From: Novosphingobium profundi
GTDB taxonomy: Bacteria; Pseudomonadota; Alphaproteobacteria; Sphingomonadales; Sphingomonadaceae
Assembly: GCF_018491765.1 (NCBI RefSeq)
Contig: NZ_JABWCU010000006.1
Location: forward strand, 186,001 to 250,000
Direction: 5' to 3'
Length of the DNA: 64,000 nt
Numbering within the stretch: position 1 is the stretch's first letter; every line of letters begins with the position of its first letter. Made by a program: the position numbers and the translations under genes. Of this stretch, positions 1 to 9,147 are shown piece by piece. The notes below the pieces were generated by a model. The model saw only the letters and a program-made list of their open reading frames with translations. It ran no database searches and had not been told where the DNA came from.

Positions 1-543
1 GATCTCGTCGCCATCCTGATCGAGCGCGCGACGGGCATCCCCTATGAGGACTTCGTGGGCCGCGAAGTGCTGGCCAGGATCGGCGCGCGGGCCGGCCAGA
101 TCTGGATGGACCATTCGGGCGGTACGCCGCATTCGGGATGCTGCATCCTGCTGCCGGCCGAAAGCTATTTGCGCCTGGGCGTGCTCCTCCTCGACGACGG
201 AGTGTGGGAGGGCAAGCGCCTCCTGCCCGCAGGCTTCGTGACGGCGATGCGCACGCCCTCTGCGCAGAATCCCCATGCGGGGCTGGGGGTCTACATCGGC
301 TCGCCCTATGTCGAATGGCGCGGACCGGCCAATCCCGAGCTGACTTACGGGCGCAACTACCATTCCGAGCCTTACGCGGCGCAGGACCTGTTCCTGTTCG
401 ACGGTAATTCGAACCAGGTCGTCTATATCGTCCCCTCGCGCCGCCTCGTGGTTCTGCGCACCGGGGAGAGTCCGCCCAAGGAGCCGGTCTGGGATAACGC
501 CAAGCTACCCAACCTGATCCTGCGAGGGCTTGCCGGGACGTGA
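1..543 (+). CDS. Serine hydrolase (beta-lactamase class C family), C-terminal part
   Basis: The reading frame is open from the first base of the window, so the N-terminus lies outside; about 180 residues remain. The visible part fits the C-terminal half of the beta-lactamase/penicillin-binding-protein-like serine hydrolases: a helical stretch, a late glycine-rich strand (HSGGTPHSGCCILL) and a final strand pair ending VYIVPSRRLVVLRTG. In this family the late H-S/T-G motif usually lines the active site, but the SxxK nucleophile motif is out of view. Such enzymes are periplasmic esterases or peptidases; the substrate cannot be told. It converges on the TonB receptor at 602 and shares a terminator with it. 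Confidence 0.75.
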   Translation, partial: DLVAILIERATGIPYEDFVGREVLARIGARAGQIWMDHSGGTPHSGCCILLPAESYLRLGVLLLDDGVWEGKRLLPAGFVTAMRTPSAQNPHAGLGVYIGSPYVEWRGPANPELTYGRNYHSEPYAAQDLFLFDGNSNQVVYIVPSRRLVVLRTGESPPKEPVWDNAKLPNLILRGLAGT

Positions 544-553
544 AGCGGACATG

Positions 554-592
554 AAAAGGGGGCCCCGATCGCGATGATCCGGGCCCCTTTTT
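554..592. terminator. Bidirectional rho-independent terminator
   Basis: A hairpin with arms AAAAGGGGGCCCC and GGGCCCCTTTTT lies between two convergent genes. It has an A-run on one side and a T-run on the other, so it can end transcripts in both directions. Confidence 0.85.
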
Positions 593-601
593 GGTCTGGG
601 T

Positions 602-2911
602 TCAATACTTGGCCTTGAGCGTCAGGCCCATCGTGCGCCGTTCGCCGTAGAACAGCTGGTAGCTGTTGCCCGAGGGCAGGATCACGACATAGGCGTTCGA
701 GACGTACTTCTTGTCGAACACGTTGCGCGCCCAGAAGCTGAGGTCGAAGTTGCCGAAGGAGACCCCGGTGCGCGCGTTGACGAGCGTGCGTGAGGGAATC
801 CAGGCCTCGTTGGCGGGCGTGGTGTACATCTTGTCCTGCCAGCTGACGTCGCCGCGCAGGAAGAACGAGCCCTCGTTCCACGGCAGAGGGGTCTGCCACT
901 GCGCTCCGAACGAGCCCTTGGCGCGCGGCGTGCGCTCGATCTGGTTGCCGCCGACGTTGCCGTCGGTCGAGCATACCACGTTGTTGCAGGAGGTGACCGT
1001 GCGGCTGAAGCGCGCGTCAACCGTATCGTCGCTGTATTCGCCGTGGGCGTAGGAGAAGTTGGCGTCGAACGACCAGTGCTCGTCGGGCACGAAGGCGGAA
1101 TCGAGTTCCAGGCCGTAGACCGTCGCGTTGCCCAGGTTGAGGACGATGTTCACCGCATTGGGATCGTTGGCGTACGTGTCCGCCGAGTTGATCTGGATGT
1201 CGCTCCAGTCGGTGTAGAACAGCGCCGCGTTGAAGGTCAGGCGCCCGCCGAGGAAGGTGTTCTTGGCGCCGATCTCGTAGGTCCAGTTCGACTCCTCGTC
1301 ATACGTGCGTTCGGTGTCCGAGGCGGCGGTGGCGTTGAAGCCGCCGGCCTTGGAGCCCTTGGCCGCCGAGGCGTAGAGAAGGGTGTCCGGGGAGGCGTCG
1401 TATTCGAGCGTGAAGCGCGGGGTGAAGGCGCGGAAAGTGTCGGCATAGCCCACGTTGGTCGACTGGTTGAGCACCGCAAGGTCGGTCCACGAATAGCGCC
1501 CTTCCGCGCCGAGGCGCAGATTGCCGCCGGACGAGGTCCACTGCGTCTCGCCGAAGACCGAGCGCACCAGCGTGGTGGTCAGCGTGTTGGTGAGGGTGAG
1601 CGAGAGGATCGGGTTCTGGGCGAAGGGGACGACGGTGGAACTTTCGGTCAGCGCCGGGGCGTAGACGAGGTTGAACTTGTAGTCGTCCTCGCCCTTCGAG
1701 ATGAAGCCGCCGAACGCGAAGTCGAGGCCCTGCCCGTCGTAGGCGACGCGCCATTCGTGCGAATCGTAGCTGATCGAGCCGACCGGCGCGTTCTGGAAGG
1801 TGCAGTAGGCGATGCAGTTCGACGGGTCGGACACGGTCATGTTGCCGATGCTGACATCGCCGGTGATGCGCCCGAACAGGTAGCTTGCGTTCCAGTGGGG
1901 GGCGAATTCGTAGGCCGCCGAAATGCGTGCGAGCTGTGTGCTGGTCCAGGCGCCGTAGCTGCGCGGGTCGACGTTGGCGGTGCTGGCTGCACCAGGTACC
2001 TCGCCGCACAGCAGGCTGTAGTTGCCGCTGCGTACGTTGCCGCAGGTGAGCTGGCCGCTCGCCTGCTGGTAGTTGGCGTTGGGGTTCGACTCGCGCTCGA
2101 TGTCGAACTCGGTGTAGCTCGCCTCGAAGACCATGCCCTCGGTCGGCCGGGCGATCGCCGAGACCGACCAGGAATCGTTGTTCCAGCCGCCGATGCGCCC
2201 GGTGGTTCCGGGGCTGACCCCGGCGTCGGCCCAGGGATTGGAGTTCTTCCACGAACCGTCGAACTGCGAATGGTTGTAGGTGGCGGCAAGGCCGAACTCG
2301 CGGCTGATCGGCAGCTTGGCCTTCACGCTGGCATCGAAGCGGTCGTAGATGCCGCCGGTCAGTTCGCCCTCGGCGGTGAAAGATCCCTCGGTCGTCGCCT
2401 TGTAGGGGATGAAGTTGATCGCGCCGGCAAAGGCGTTGCGGCCATAGCGGGCGCTCTGCGGGCCCTTGACCACCTCGACGCGGTCGAGCGCGGAAACGCC
2501 CATGTCGACCGACCAGCTGCGCGGCAGGTAGAGGCCGTCGTAGAAGCTGGCGACGTTGGTCTCGAGCGCGGTCACGCTGGTCTGCGCCTGCGCGCGGATG
2601 ACGGGCACCTGGAAGCCGCTCGAATAGTTCTCGAAACTTAGCCCCGAGGTGAAGCGGGCGATGTCGGTCATGCCCTGGACCGACTTCTGCTCCATCGCCT
2701 CGTCGCTGAGCGCGGTAATCGACATCGGCACCTGCTGGATGCTCTCGGCCTTGTTGCGCGCGGTGACGACGATCGTGCCGGCGGGCTCGCTCGAACCGGA
2801 GCCAGCGTCGGGCTCGGCCTCGGCAAAGGCGGCGGTGGGCAGGCCGGCGACGAGCGCGCACAGCGCAATTCCGGCCAAGGCGCGCGTCTTCAGTGTGGTC
2901 TCGGTCTTCAT
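602..2911 (-). CDS. TonB-dependent outer-membrane receptor
   Basis: A 769-residue protein for active uptake of a bulky or scarce substrate across the outer membrane, powered by TonB-ExbBD. It starts with a signal peptide (MKTETTLKTRALAGIALCAL...AAFAEA), then a TonB-box-like stretch (TIVVTAR), a plug domain (ESIQQVPMSITALS onward, with the VEVVKGPQSARYGRNAFAGA plug signature) and a long beta-barrel ending in an aromatic residue (LKAKY), the usual outer-membrane insertion signal. The start at 2911 is chosen because AGGGGG precedes it and the signal peptide begins there; the frame stays open to 3331 without support. The ligand is unknown. It heads the region 1 cluster of transporters and enzymes. 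Confidence 0.93.
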   Translation of the reverse strand: MKTETTLKTRALAGIALCALVAGLPTAAFAEAEPDAGSGSSEPAGTIVVTARNKAESIQQVPMSITALSDEAMEQKSVQGMTDIARFTSGLSFENYSSGFQVPVIRAQAQTSVTALETNVASFYDGLYLPRSWSVDMGVSALDRVEVVKGPQSARYGRNAFAGAINFIPYKATTEGSFTAEGELTGGIYDRFDASVKAKLPISREFGLAATYNHSQFDGSWKNSNPWADAGVSPGTTGRIGGWNNDSWSVSAIARPTEGMVFEASYTEFDIERESNPNANYQQASGQLTCGNVRSGNYSLLCGEVPGAASTANVDPRSYGAWTSTQLARISAAYEFAPHWNASYLFGRITGDVSIGNMTVSDPSNCIAYCTFQNAPVGSISYDSHEWRVAYDGQGLDFAFGGFISKGEDDYKFNLVYAPALTESSTVVPFAQNPILSLTLTNTLTTTLVRSVFGETQWTSSGGNLRLGAEGRYSWTDLAVLNQSTNVGYADTFRAFTPRFTLEYDASPDTLLYASAAKGSKAGGFNATAASDTERTYDEESNWTYEIGAKNTFLGGRLTFNAALFYTDWSDIQINSADTYANDPNAVNIVLNLGNATVYGLELDSAFVPDEHWSFDANFSYAHGEYSDDTVDARFSRTVTSCNNVVCSTDGNVGGNQIERTPRAKGSFGAQWQTPLPWNEGSFFLRGDVSWQDKMYTTPANEAWIPSRTLVNARTGVSFGNFDLSFWARNVFDKKYVSNAYVVILPSGNSYQLFYGERRTMGLTLKAKY

Positions 2912-3018
2912 GAACCCCCTCATGGTCTGGATGATCGCGGCCGCGTCCCTGGTGCGACCTTGTCTGCGGGGGGAGAGTGTCACCGCGGCGAGGCGGCGCA
3001 AAATCGTTTGGAATGCGC

Positions 3019-3037
3019 TGTTCGAGGGGCGAATTTC
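3019..3037 (+). promoter_or_regulatory. Weak copy of the region 1 19-bp element
   Basis: TGTTCGAGGGGCGAATTTC keeps the TGTTC and GCGA parts of the element seen at 5752, 11042, 13704, 15748 and 19145. It lies 108 bp ahead of the TonB receptor start at 2911. The match is poor on the right arm, so this is tentative. Confidence 0.3.
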
Positions 3038-3167
3038 CGCTTTCGGGCGCGGCCAATCGCCTGAAATGGCGTTGAGAATTTGGCTTTGGTGCGCGGCTCG
3101 GCGCTCGCTGGCCCGAGACCCGCGAGAGCTGGCAAAGGGTGGCGCGGCGGTGTGCGCCGGTGCGTGG

Positions 3168-4220
3168 TCAGCCGGGTTTGCGGCCGATGACGACGTGGGG
3201 GTAGATGCCCTGCGCGGTGACGTCGACGAAGCCGGCCTCGCGGGCGACCTCGGCGAGGTCGAGGCTGGCGGATTCGCGCCAGTAGGGTTCCCCGCCCAAC
3301 CGCGCGCCGCTGTCCGCGCGCCAGACGGCAAGCTTGTCCATGTCGGCGTAGCGCGTGACGTCGCTCATGATCATGTCGCCGCCCGGTTCTAGCACGCGGT
3401 AAGCCTCGGCGAAGACGCGGCGGATCACGTCGGCCGGAATCTCGTGGAGCAGGATGTAGGAGGCGACGAGGTCGAACGAAGCCTCGGCAAAGCCGGTGTC
3501 CTCGGCCGGGCGCTGGTAAAGCTTCCAGGCGTACCCTTGCGCGTTGCCGATCCGCTGGGCGTGCTCGAGGACGCGCAGGGAAAGGTCGACGCCGGTGATC
3601 TCGGCCTCGGGGTAGGTTTCCTGCAGGGCCTGCGTGAAGTGGCCGGTCGAGGCGCCCATGTCGAGGATGCGTTCGTAGGCTCTGCGCGGCGCCATCGCGG
3701 CGACCGCGCGGCGCTGTTGGAAGATGCCGCCGGGGTAGAGCGCCTCGACCAGCTTGCGGTGGACGATCTCGCCGTGGATGTAGCCCTGCATCTCGTGCTC
3801 CTCCCAGCCGCCGGCGGTGCGGTGGAAGTGGACGCCCTCGAAATAGGCCGGGGTCTCGGCGCCTTCGGGCGCGGGTTCGAGGGTTGTCGGCCCTTGTTCC
3901 TGGTAGCGCGCGATCACCGGTTCGAGATCTTCGCGCACTTCCTCGAAGGCTTCGCGCGCGACAAGCCCGTGCATGCGCGCGTGGAACTCGCCGAGCAACT
4001 GGCTGGCCCGGAACGCGGGGCTGGCGGCGCAGCTCTGGCCGAGGTGCCGGTCGCGCAGGTCGAGGTCCTCGGGCAGCACGGAGGGATCGGGTACCATCTC
4101 GGCCTGCTCGCGCGCGACTTCGCCGCGCAAGGGCTGCGATCCGCGCGCGAGGTGGATCATGAAGTCGACCGAGGCGCGTCCGCGCTGGGCCGGGATGAAG
4201 GCGAGCGGGTTGGTCGTCAT
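3168..4220 (-). CDS. SAM-dependent methyltransferase with long N-terminal extension
   Basis: 350 residues. The C-terminal half is a class I methyltransferase fold: motif I is ILDMGASTGHF, followed by the acidic strand end ITGVDLS, and a later LEPGGDMIMSDV strand. The first ~170 residues are not a methyltransferase domain and end in YFEGVHFHR, a motif shared in similar form (WYEGIHFHL) with the methyltransferase at 7304; the two are distant paralogues. The start overlaps the upstream MFS stop by ATGA, so the two are translationally coupled. The methyl acceptor is unknown; a small-molecule substrate brought in by the adjacent transporters is an inference. Confidence 0.8.
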   Translation of the reverse strand: MTTNPLAFIPAQRGRASVDFMIHLARGSQPLRGEVAREQAEMVPDPSVLPEDLDLRDRHLGQSCAASPAFRASQLLGEFHARMHGLVAREAFEEVREDLEPVIARYQEQGPTTLEPAPEGAETPAYFEGVHFHRTAGGWEEHEMQGYIHGEIVHRKLVEALYPGGIFQQRRAVAAMAPRRAYERILDMGASTGHFTQALQETYPEAEITGVDLSLRVLEHAQRIGNAQGYAWKLYQRPAEDTGFAEASFDLVASYILLHEIPADVIRRVFAEAYRVLEPGGDMIMSDVTRYADMDKLAVWRADSGARLGGEPYWRESASLDLAEVAREAGFVDVTAQGIYPHVVIGRKPG

Positions 4221-5614
4221 GCCAGGTCCTCGGGCTTGAGCTTGTATCCGGCGAGCAGCGTGATCGCCGCCACGCTGAGCAGGCCGGGAAGATAGCACAC
4301 GCCGAGCAGCAGCGCCTGCCGGATGTCGGGGGTGTGCATCGCCTCGGGGGGCAGCGACTTGTCGAAGCCAGCGAGCGAGAGCGCGATGCCCACGATCAGC
4401 GGCCCCACCGCGAAAGTGAATTTCTCGGTGAAGCTGTAGAAGGCGGTGTAGACGCCTTCGCGGCGCACGCCGGTCTTCCTGGAATCGAGCGTGATGATGT
4501 CGGTCAGCATCGACATCGCCATGATCACGTTGGCGCAGGCGCCGAACGAGACGAGCGCCATGCGCAGGATGTAGAACACCGCAGGCTCGGCGGGCGAGGC
4601 GAAGAACCAGCTCAGCACCGCGAGGAGGTAGACGCTGCCGCCCACGATGTAGGTCTGGCTCTTGCCGATCCGGCGCGAGAGCTTGACCAGAAGCGGCGCG
4701 CCGGCAAGCTGGACGAGCGTTCCGACGACGGCGGCGGGCGCCAGGATGGTGAGGTCGCGCTGGAGCACGTTGAGCAGGAAAAACATGCCTGCCGCCTGCG
4801 AGGAGGCGACCCCGATCAGCTGCGTCGCCTTGACGCCGAGCAGGCGGATGAAGTGGCGGTTGGCGAAGACGTGGCCGACTTCGCTCAGGATCCTGGGGCG
4901 TTCGACCTGGCTGATGGTGAAACGCGCGCTCTTGGTGCCGAGGTAGGCGGTCATCGTTGCGCCAAGGATGATCGCGCCGCCGCAAACGCCGATCACCGCG
5001 TAGGAGAACGGGCTGGTGCGCCCGAGCGCTTCGAGCAGCAGCGGCGAGATCGTGCCCACCACGAGCGTGGCGACGGCCACGAACATCATGCGCACGCCGT
5101 GGATCGCCGAGCGCTCGTGGTAGCTGTCGGTCATCTCGGCGGGCATCGACATGTAGGGCACGTTGTAGAGCGCGTAGCCGCAGGTATAGACGATCAGCGC
5201 GAGGAAGACGTAGGCCGCGCGCAACGCCTCGCTCGCGAACATCGGAGTCGTGAAGATCATCGCATAGGAGCCCGCGCAGGCAAAGGCGCCCCACAGGAGG
5301 AACGGGCGGCGGCGGCTGCCCCGCGTCTGCAGGCGGTCGCTCCAGGTGCCGACGAAGGGGTCGGTGACGACGCCCAGAAGCTTGCTCACGAAGATCAGCG
5401 TACCCGCCAGTGCGGGGTTAATCTGGAGCACGCTGACCATGTAGAACAGGATCAGCGCGCCGATCGAATTCATCAGGATGGCAATGCCGAGCGCCCCTGA
5501 ACCCCAGGCATACTGGAGGCGCAGCGGGACCTGGCGCGCATCCTCAAGGATGTCGGGCGTGGGATCGGGCAGCAGCGCGGATTCGCCGGCCGGTGTGGCG
5601 ATGGTGCTCGTCAT
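4217..5614 (-). CDS. MFS transporter, GPH (glycoside-pentoside-hexuronide:cation symporter)-like
   Basis: A 465-residue polytopic membrane protein with about 12 hydrophobic segments. The order of motifs is GPH-like: an early LQYAWGSGALGIAILMNSIG helix, then DPFVGTWSDR and RGSRRRPFLLWGA between helices 2 and 4, matching the conserved D-P-x-x-G-x-x-x-D-R signature of that family. GPH proteins import sugars, glycosides or other small molecules with H+ or Na+. It is first in a two-gene unit with the methyltransferase at 3168 and diverges from the flavoprotein at 5870, with a 19-bp element between them. A relative lies at 9496. Confidence 0.85.
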   Translation of the reverse strand: MTSTIATPAGESALLPDPTPDILEDARQVPLRLQYAWGSGALGIAILMNSIGALILFYMVSVLQINPALAGTLIFVSKLLGVVTDPFVGTWSDRLQTRGSRRRPFLLWGAFACAGSYAMIFTTPMFASEALRAAYVFLALIVYTCGYALYNVPYMSMPAEMTDSYHERSAIHGVRMMFVAVATLVVGTISPLLLEALGRTSPFSYAVIGVCGGAIILGATMTAYLGTKSARFTISQVERPRILSEVGHVFANRHFIRLLGVKATQLIGVASSQAAGMFFLLNVLQRDLTILAPAAVVGTLVQLAGAPLLVKLSRRIGKSQTYIVGGSVYLLAVLSWFFASPAEPAVFYILRMALVSFGACANVIMAMSMLTDIITLDSRKTGVRREGVYTAFYSFTEKFTFAVGPLIVGIALSLAGFDKSLPPEAMHTPDIRQALLLGVCYLPGLLSVAAITLLAGYKLKPEDLA

Positions 5615-5751
5615 GCGTGCGGGATCCCTTGTTGGCTCGTTTTCGTGCAGTCGCAGCGGGGAAGGCTAACCGGCGCGGAACGGCAAGGCGCGCGCTACTT
5701 CGCGCCGCGTTCGCGTGATGAACATGAAACGGCGAGGGCTGGCCCCGGACG

Positions 5752-5770
5752 TGTTCACCTGCTGAAAAGG
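5752..5770 (+). promoter_or_regulatory. Putative operator, 19-bp region 1 element (site A)
   Basis: TGTTCACCTGCTGAAAAGG lies in the 255-bp divergent region, 138 bp from the MFS start at 5614 and 100 bp from the flavoprotein start at 5870. It closely matches sites C, D and F. A further ATGTTCA half-site reads on the minus strand near 5716-5731. Confidence 0.6.
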
Positions 5771-5869
5771 CGGGCAGGCGATGCGCGACAGGCCATGGCC
5801 CGGCGCTAGGTTCGCCGCGCAAGCGCCCGGCGAGGGCGGACACGAAACCGAAGCGAAGGACGATACCCG

Positions 5870-7246
5870 ATGAGCGAGACCCTGCATTTCCCGATCGTCG
5901 TGGTGGGCGCAGGGGGAACCGGCCTCACCGCCGCGCTCGCCGCGCATGACCTGGGCATCGAGGCGCTGGTGATCGAGCGCGACGACACCCCGCTCGGATC
6001 CACCGCGATGTCGACCGGCCTCATCCCCGCCTCGGGTACGCCCGAGCAGGTGGCCGAAGGCATCGAGGATTCGCCCGAGCTCTTCGCGGCCGACATCCTG
6101 GCCAAGACCAAGGGTCAGACCGACCCGGCGATGGCGCTGGCGATCGCGCGCGAATCGGTCGAGACGATCGCCTGGATGCGCGATGCGCACGGCGTGCCGC
6201 TCGAACTCGTCGGCGGGTTCCTTTACCCCGGCCACAGCGTGCGGCGCATGTACGGCACGCCCAACCGGACCGGCGGCGAGCTCATGGCCGCGCTCGAGGA
6301 CGCCTGCGCCAAGGCCGAGATCCCGATCCTGACCGACGCGACCGTCGAGGAGGTTCTCCACGAGGGTGAGCGCGTCACCGGCGTGCGCTACCGCCGTCCC
6401 GACGGGGTTCTGGAAGACGTGACCTGCAACGCGCTGATCCTCGCCTGCTCGGGCTTTGCGGGCAATCCCGAGATGGTCGCGCGCTTCATTCCCGAGATGG
6501 CGGCGGCGACCTTCCACGGCCATCCCGGCAACAAGGGCGATGCCATGCGCTGGGGCGAGGAGCTGGGCGCCGCGCTTGAGGACATGACCGGCTACCAGGG
6601 CCACGGCGGGCTCGCCATGGGCCACGGCATCCCGATCCTCTGGCCGCTGATCATGGAGGGCGGCTTCCAGGTGAATCTCGATGGGCAGCGCTTTTCCGAC
6701 GAGAGCGCGGGCTATTCCGAGCAGGCCGCCAAGGTCAACGCGCAGAAGGATCACGTCGCCTGGTCGATCTTCGATGAACGCCTGCACCAGCTCATGTGCG
6801 CCTTCGACGATTACCGCGATGCGCTGAAAGCCGGGGCGGTGGTCTCGGCCCCGACGCTCGCCGAACTTGCCGGGAAAACCCGTTTGCCCGCCGAGGCGCT
6901 GGCGGCGACACTGGCCGAGGTGACGGCGGTGACGAAAGGCGAAGCCGAAGATGCCTGGGGCCGCCGTTTCGAGGAACGCCAGCTGCTCGAGGCGCCCTAC
7001 TACGCGGCACGGGTCACCGGGGCGCTGTTCCACACCCAGGGCGGGCTCGTGGTCGATGCCGAGGCGCGGGTGTGCAAGGGCGATGGTGGCCGCTTGCCCA
7101 ACCTCTTTGCCGGGGGCGGCGCGGCGCGCGGCATTTCGGGCACCGGCGCTTATGGCTATCTGGCGGGCAATGGCCTGTTGACGGCGACGACTTTGGGCAA
7201 GCTCGCCGGGCGCAGCGCCGCGCGGCTGGTCACGGCCGAAAGCTGA
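5870..7246 (+). CDS. FAD-dependent oxidoreductase, fumarate reductase / 3-ketosteroid dehydrogenase-like flavoprotein
   Basis: 458 residues. It opens with a dinucleotide-binding fold (VVVGAGGTGLTAALAAHDLG) ending in the acidic VIERD strand, and closes with the second FAD contact (NLFAGGGAARGISGTGAYGYLAGNGL), the layout of succinate dehydrogenase/fumarate reductase-type flavoproteins. Relatives include tricarballylate dehydrogenase, urocanate reductase and 3-oxosteroid dehydrogenases, all acting on an alpha,beta C-C bond. No signal peptide or heme domain is seen, so it is probably cytoplasmic. AAGGA lies about ten bases before the start. It converges on the methyltransferase at 7304. The substrate is unknown. 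Confidence 0.8.
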   Translation: MSETLHFPIVVVGAGGTGLTAALAAHDLGIEALVIERDDTPLGSTAMSTGLIPASGTPEQVAEGIEDSPELFAADILAKTKGQTDPAMALAIARESVETIAWMRDAHGVPLELVGGFLYPGHSVRRMYGTPNRTGGELMAALEDACAKAEIPILTDATVEEVLHEGERVTGVRYRRPDGVLEDVTCNALILACSGFAGNPEMVARFIPEMAAATFHGHPGNKGDAMRWGEELGAALEDMTGYQGHGGLAMGHGIPILWPLIMEGGFQVNLDGQRFSDESAGYSEQAAKVNAQKDHVAWSIFDERLHQLMCAFDDYRDALKAGAVVSAPTLAELAGKTRLPAEALAATLAEVTAVTKGEAEDAWGRRFEERQLLEAPYYAARVTGALFHTQGGLVVDAEARVCKGDGGRLPNLFAGGGAARGISGTGAYGYLAGNGLLTATTLGKLAGRSAARLVTAES

Positions 7247-7303
7247 ACGGCTGGTCCGCGCCGCCGCGTCCTTGGGGAACGGGCGGCGCGGGCGGCGCCT
7301 CGC

Positions 7304-8425
7304 TCAGGGCTTCACCGCGCGCGTGACCCAGGGGTAGGACTGCGCGCCCAGGCCATAGGCCTCGACTTCGACGAAGCCCGCCGCGCGCAGCTCGTCCTCC
7401 CAGTTGGCCAGGCAGGTCTCGCGGAAGTAGGGCTCCTCGCGGTGGTCGTTGTCCCATTCGAGCAGGACCGCGGTGAACATGTCGACCGCGCGGAACGGGG
7501 GCGGGTCGGAGATCACGATCTCGCCGCCCGACTTGAGCACGCGGAAAGCCTCGGCGAACATCTCGCGGTTGACCGGAACGGGTGCCTCGTGGTGGACGGC
7601 GTAGCTGAAGATGGCATCGATGCTGGCGTCCTCTAGGCCTGTCGCGCGCGCGTCGCACTGGCGCAGGTCCACTTTCAGGCCCATGCGCTCGGCAAGGCGG
7701 AAGCCCTCCTGGAGACCGCGTCCGTTGAGGTCGCAGCCGATCAGTTCGGCTTCTGGAAAGACCTTGTTCAAGGCCATCAACGTGAAGACGCCGCCGCAGC
7801 CGATCTCGAGGATGCGTTTGTGGTCGCGCCGGCGGAACTGCTTGATCACGTCGATGCGCTGGCCACCGATGTTCGAGCCCGGCGGCACCGCGGCGAACCC
7901 GCCGTAGCGGAACACCCGGCCGATCCCGGCGCCCTTGGTGCCAAGGTCGTAGTTGTCGATGCCGATCGGCGCGAGGTGGAAGTGGATGCCCTCGTACCAG
8001 TCGGGCAACGGGGCCTCGGGATCGAGCGCGAGCGTGCCTCCGGCGCTGTTCACCGGCAGGCTGTCGAGATGCTCGTGCATCGCGCGCTGCTCCTCGGCGG
8101 CGACGAGATTGCGGTGCATCATCTCCTCGGCGACGTAGCGCTGGGCGAAGCGTTCCATGCGGTAATTGGGAAGGGTCGCGGCGAGTGCTTTGGCGGCATC
8201 GACGCGCGCGACGATCGTCTCGGCGCTGTCGTGGGTGCCTGCCGCGTGGGCCTCGCTGAGCGCGCGCCCGTGTTCGCTCTCGAGGAAATCCTGCTTCGCC
8301 GCGCCGCGCGTGGCGACCGAGGTGAATTTCAGGATGCCGCCCAGCACGTCGAGCCCGGCGCGGCTGCGCTGGCTCATCGTGTTCGAAGCCACGGGCATCG
8401 TTACGGCGTCGTTCGCTTGGGCCAT
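7304..8425 (-). CDS. SAM-dependent methyltransferase with N-terminal extension
   Basis: 373 residues. The methyltransferase fold lies in the second half: motif I is RILEIGCGGVFT, then AELIGCDLNG, and the late strand LKSGGEIVISDPPP. The N-terminal ~180 residues form an extra domain ending in WYEGIHFHL, similar to the extension of the methyltransferase at 3168, so the two belong to one small subfamily. A strong GGAGGGATAG ribosome-binding site fixes the start. It is a single-gene unit diverging from the secreted NTF2-like gene at 8618, with an element copy between them. Substrate unknown. Confidence 0.82.
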   Translation of the reverse strand: MAQANDAVTMPVASNTMSQRSRAGLDVLGGILKFTSVATRGAAKQDFLESEHGRALSEAHAAGTHDSAETIVARVDAAKALAATLPNYRMERFAQRYVAEEMMHRNLVAAEEQRAMHEHLDSLPVNSAGGTLALDPEAPLPDWYEGIHFHLAPIGIDNYDLGTKGAGIGRVFRYGGFAAVPPGSNIGGQRIDVIKQFRRRDHKRILEIGCGGVFTLMALNKVFPEAELIGCDLNGRGLQEGFRLAERMGLKVDLRQCDARATGLEDASIDAIFSYAVHHEAPVPVNREMFAEAFRVLKSGGEIVISDPPPFRAVDMFTAVLLEWDNDHREEPYFRETCLANWEDELRAAGFVEVEAYGLGAQSYPWVTRAVKP

Positions 8426-8523
8426 CTATCCCTCCGTCGTCGGCTGCATGGGGGCAGGCCGAGTGTCTGCCTGATGCGAGGGTGATGCAAGGGCACCGCG
8501 CGCGCCGCTGTTTTCTGCCCCGC

Positions 8524-8542
8524 TGTTCAACAGATGAGCAGC
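8524..8542 (+). promoter_or_regulatory. Putative operator, 19-bp region 1 element (site B, weaker)
   Basis: TGTTCAACAGATGAGCAGC lies between divergent starts at 8425 (99 bp away) and 8618 (76 bp away). The left arm TGTTCA is kept; the right arm is degenerate. Confidence 0.4.
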
Positions 8543-8617
8543 TCGCGTGTTCGCACTGCGCCTTGCCCGCCGCTTCGTGCTGCGATGCGCCCTCCCGACA
8601 CCGCACAAGGAAGTATC

Positions 8618-9094
8618 ATGAGATCATTCGCCCGGCCCCTGGGGGCCATCGCGGCCGCCGCCCTGCTCGTCCTGGGTGGTGGCGCGGCTTCGGCCGCCGA
8701 GGACCCCGCCGCCATCGAGGCGGCGAAGACGACGATCTGGACGATGGAGCAGGCGATCTACGCCGGGCGCGGCAAAGGCGACATCAGCGCCTATGCCGAC
8801 AACACCGCGCAAGGCTATCTCGCCTGGCCGCCGATCCTGGCCAAACCCATGCGCGTCGACGGCTTCAAGCGCGCCAAGGCCCCGCCCGAAATGGCGCACG
8901 AGAAGCTGGAGATGGAACTGCTCGACTTCACACTGTACGGCGATACCGCGATCATCTACTACCGCACGCACCGCACGATGCTGGCGGACGGCACCCCCGC
9001 CGACGACCGCTTCGACGTCACCCATACGTGGGTGCAGGAAGGTGGCAAGTGGCGCGTGCTGGGCGGGATGGCGCGCAGCCAGGTCATGCGCTGA
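8618..9094 (+). CDS. Secreted NTF2/SnoaL-like protein
   Basis: 158 residues: a signal peptide (MRSFARPLGAIAAAALLVLG...ASAA) followed by one cone-shaped NTF2-like domain. AAGGAAG just before ATG at 8618 sets the start. The mature part has motifs IYAGRGKGDISAY, GDTAIIYYRTHR and THTWVQEGGKWRVLGG, closely repeated in the protein at 18573, so the two are paralogues. The fold serves as small isomerases, dehydratases or ligand binders; no catalytic residue can be named. Export implies a periplasmic role, perhaps binding or converting the cluster's substrate after receptor uptake (inference). Confidence 0.75.
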   Translation: MRSFARPLGAIAAAALLVLGGGAASAAEDPAAIEAAKTTIWTMEQAIYAGRGKGDISAYADNTAQGYLAWPPILAKPMRVDGFKRAKAPPEMAHEKLEMELLDFTLYGDTAIIYYRTHRTMLADGTPADDRFDVTHTWVQEGGKWRVLGGMARSQVMR

Positions 9095-9103
9095 ACTCTT
9101 CGC

Positions 9104-9138
9104 CCGACGGCCCGCCGGACATCGCGGCGGGCCGTCGG
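9104..9138. terminator. Hairpin between convergent genes
   Basis: A 14-bp perfect stem, CCGACGGCCCGCCG pairing with CGGCGGGCCGTCGG around a seven-base loop, lies between stop codons at 9094 and 9148. There is no long T-run, so termination strength is uncertain. Confidence 0.6.
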
Positions 9139-9147
9139 CGCGCTTAT

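Noticed and set aside
1299..3056. 585-codon minus-strand frame inside the first TonB receptor
   Set aside because: It is an out-of-frame shadow of the receptor with arginine-rich, motif-free content.
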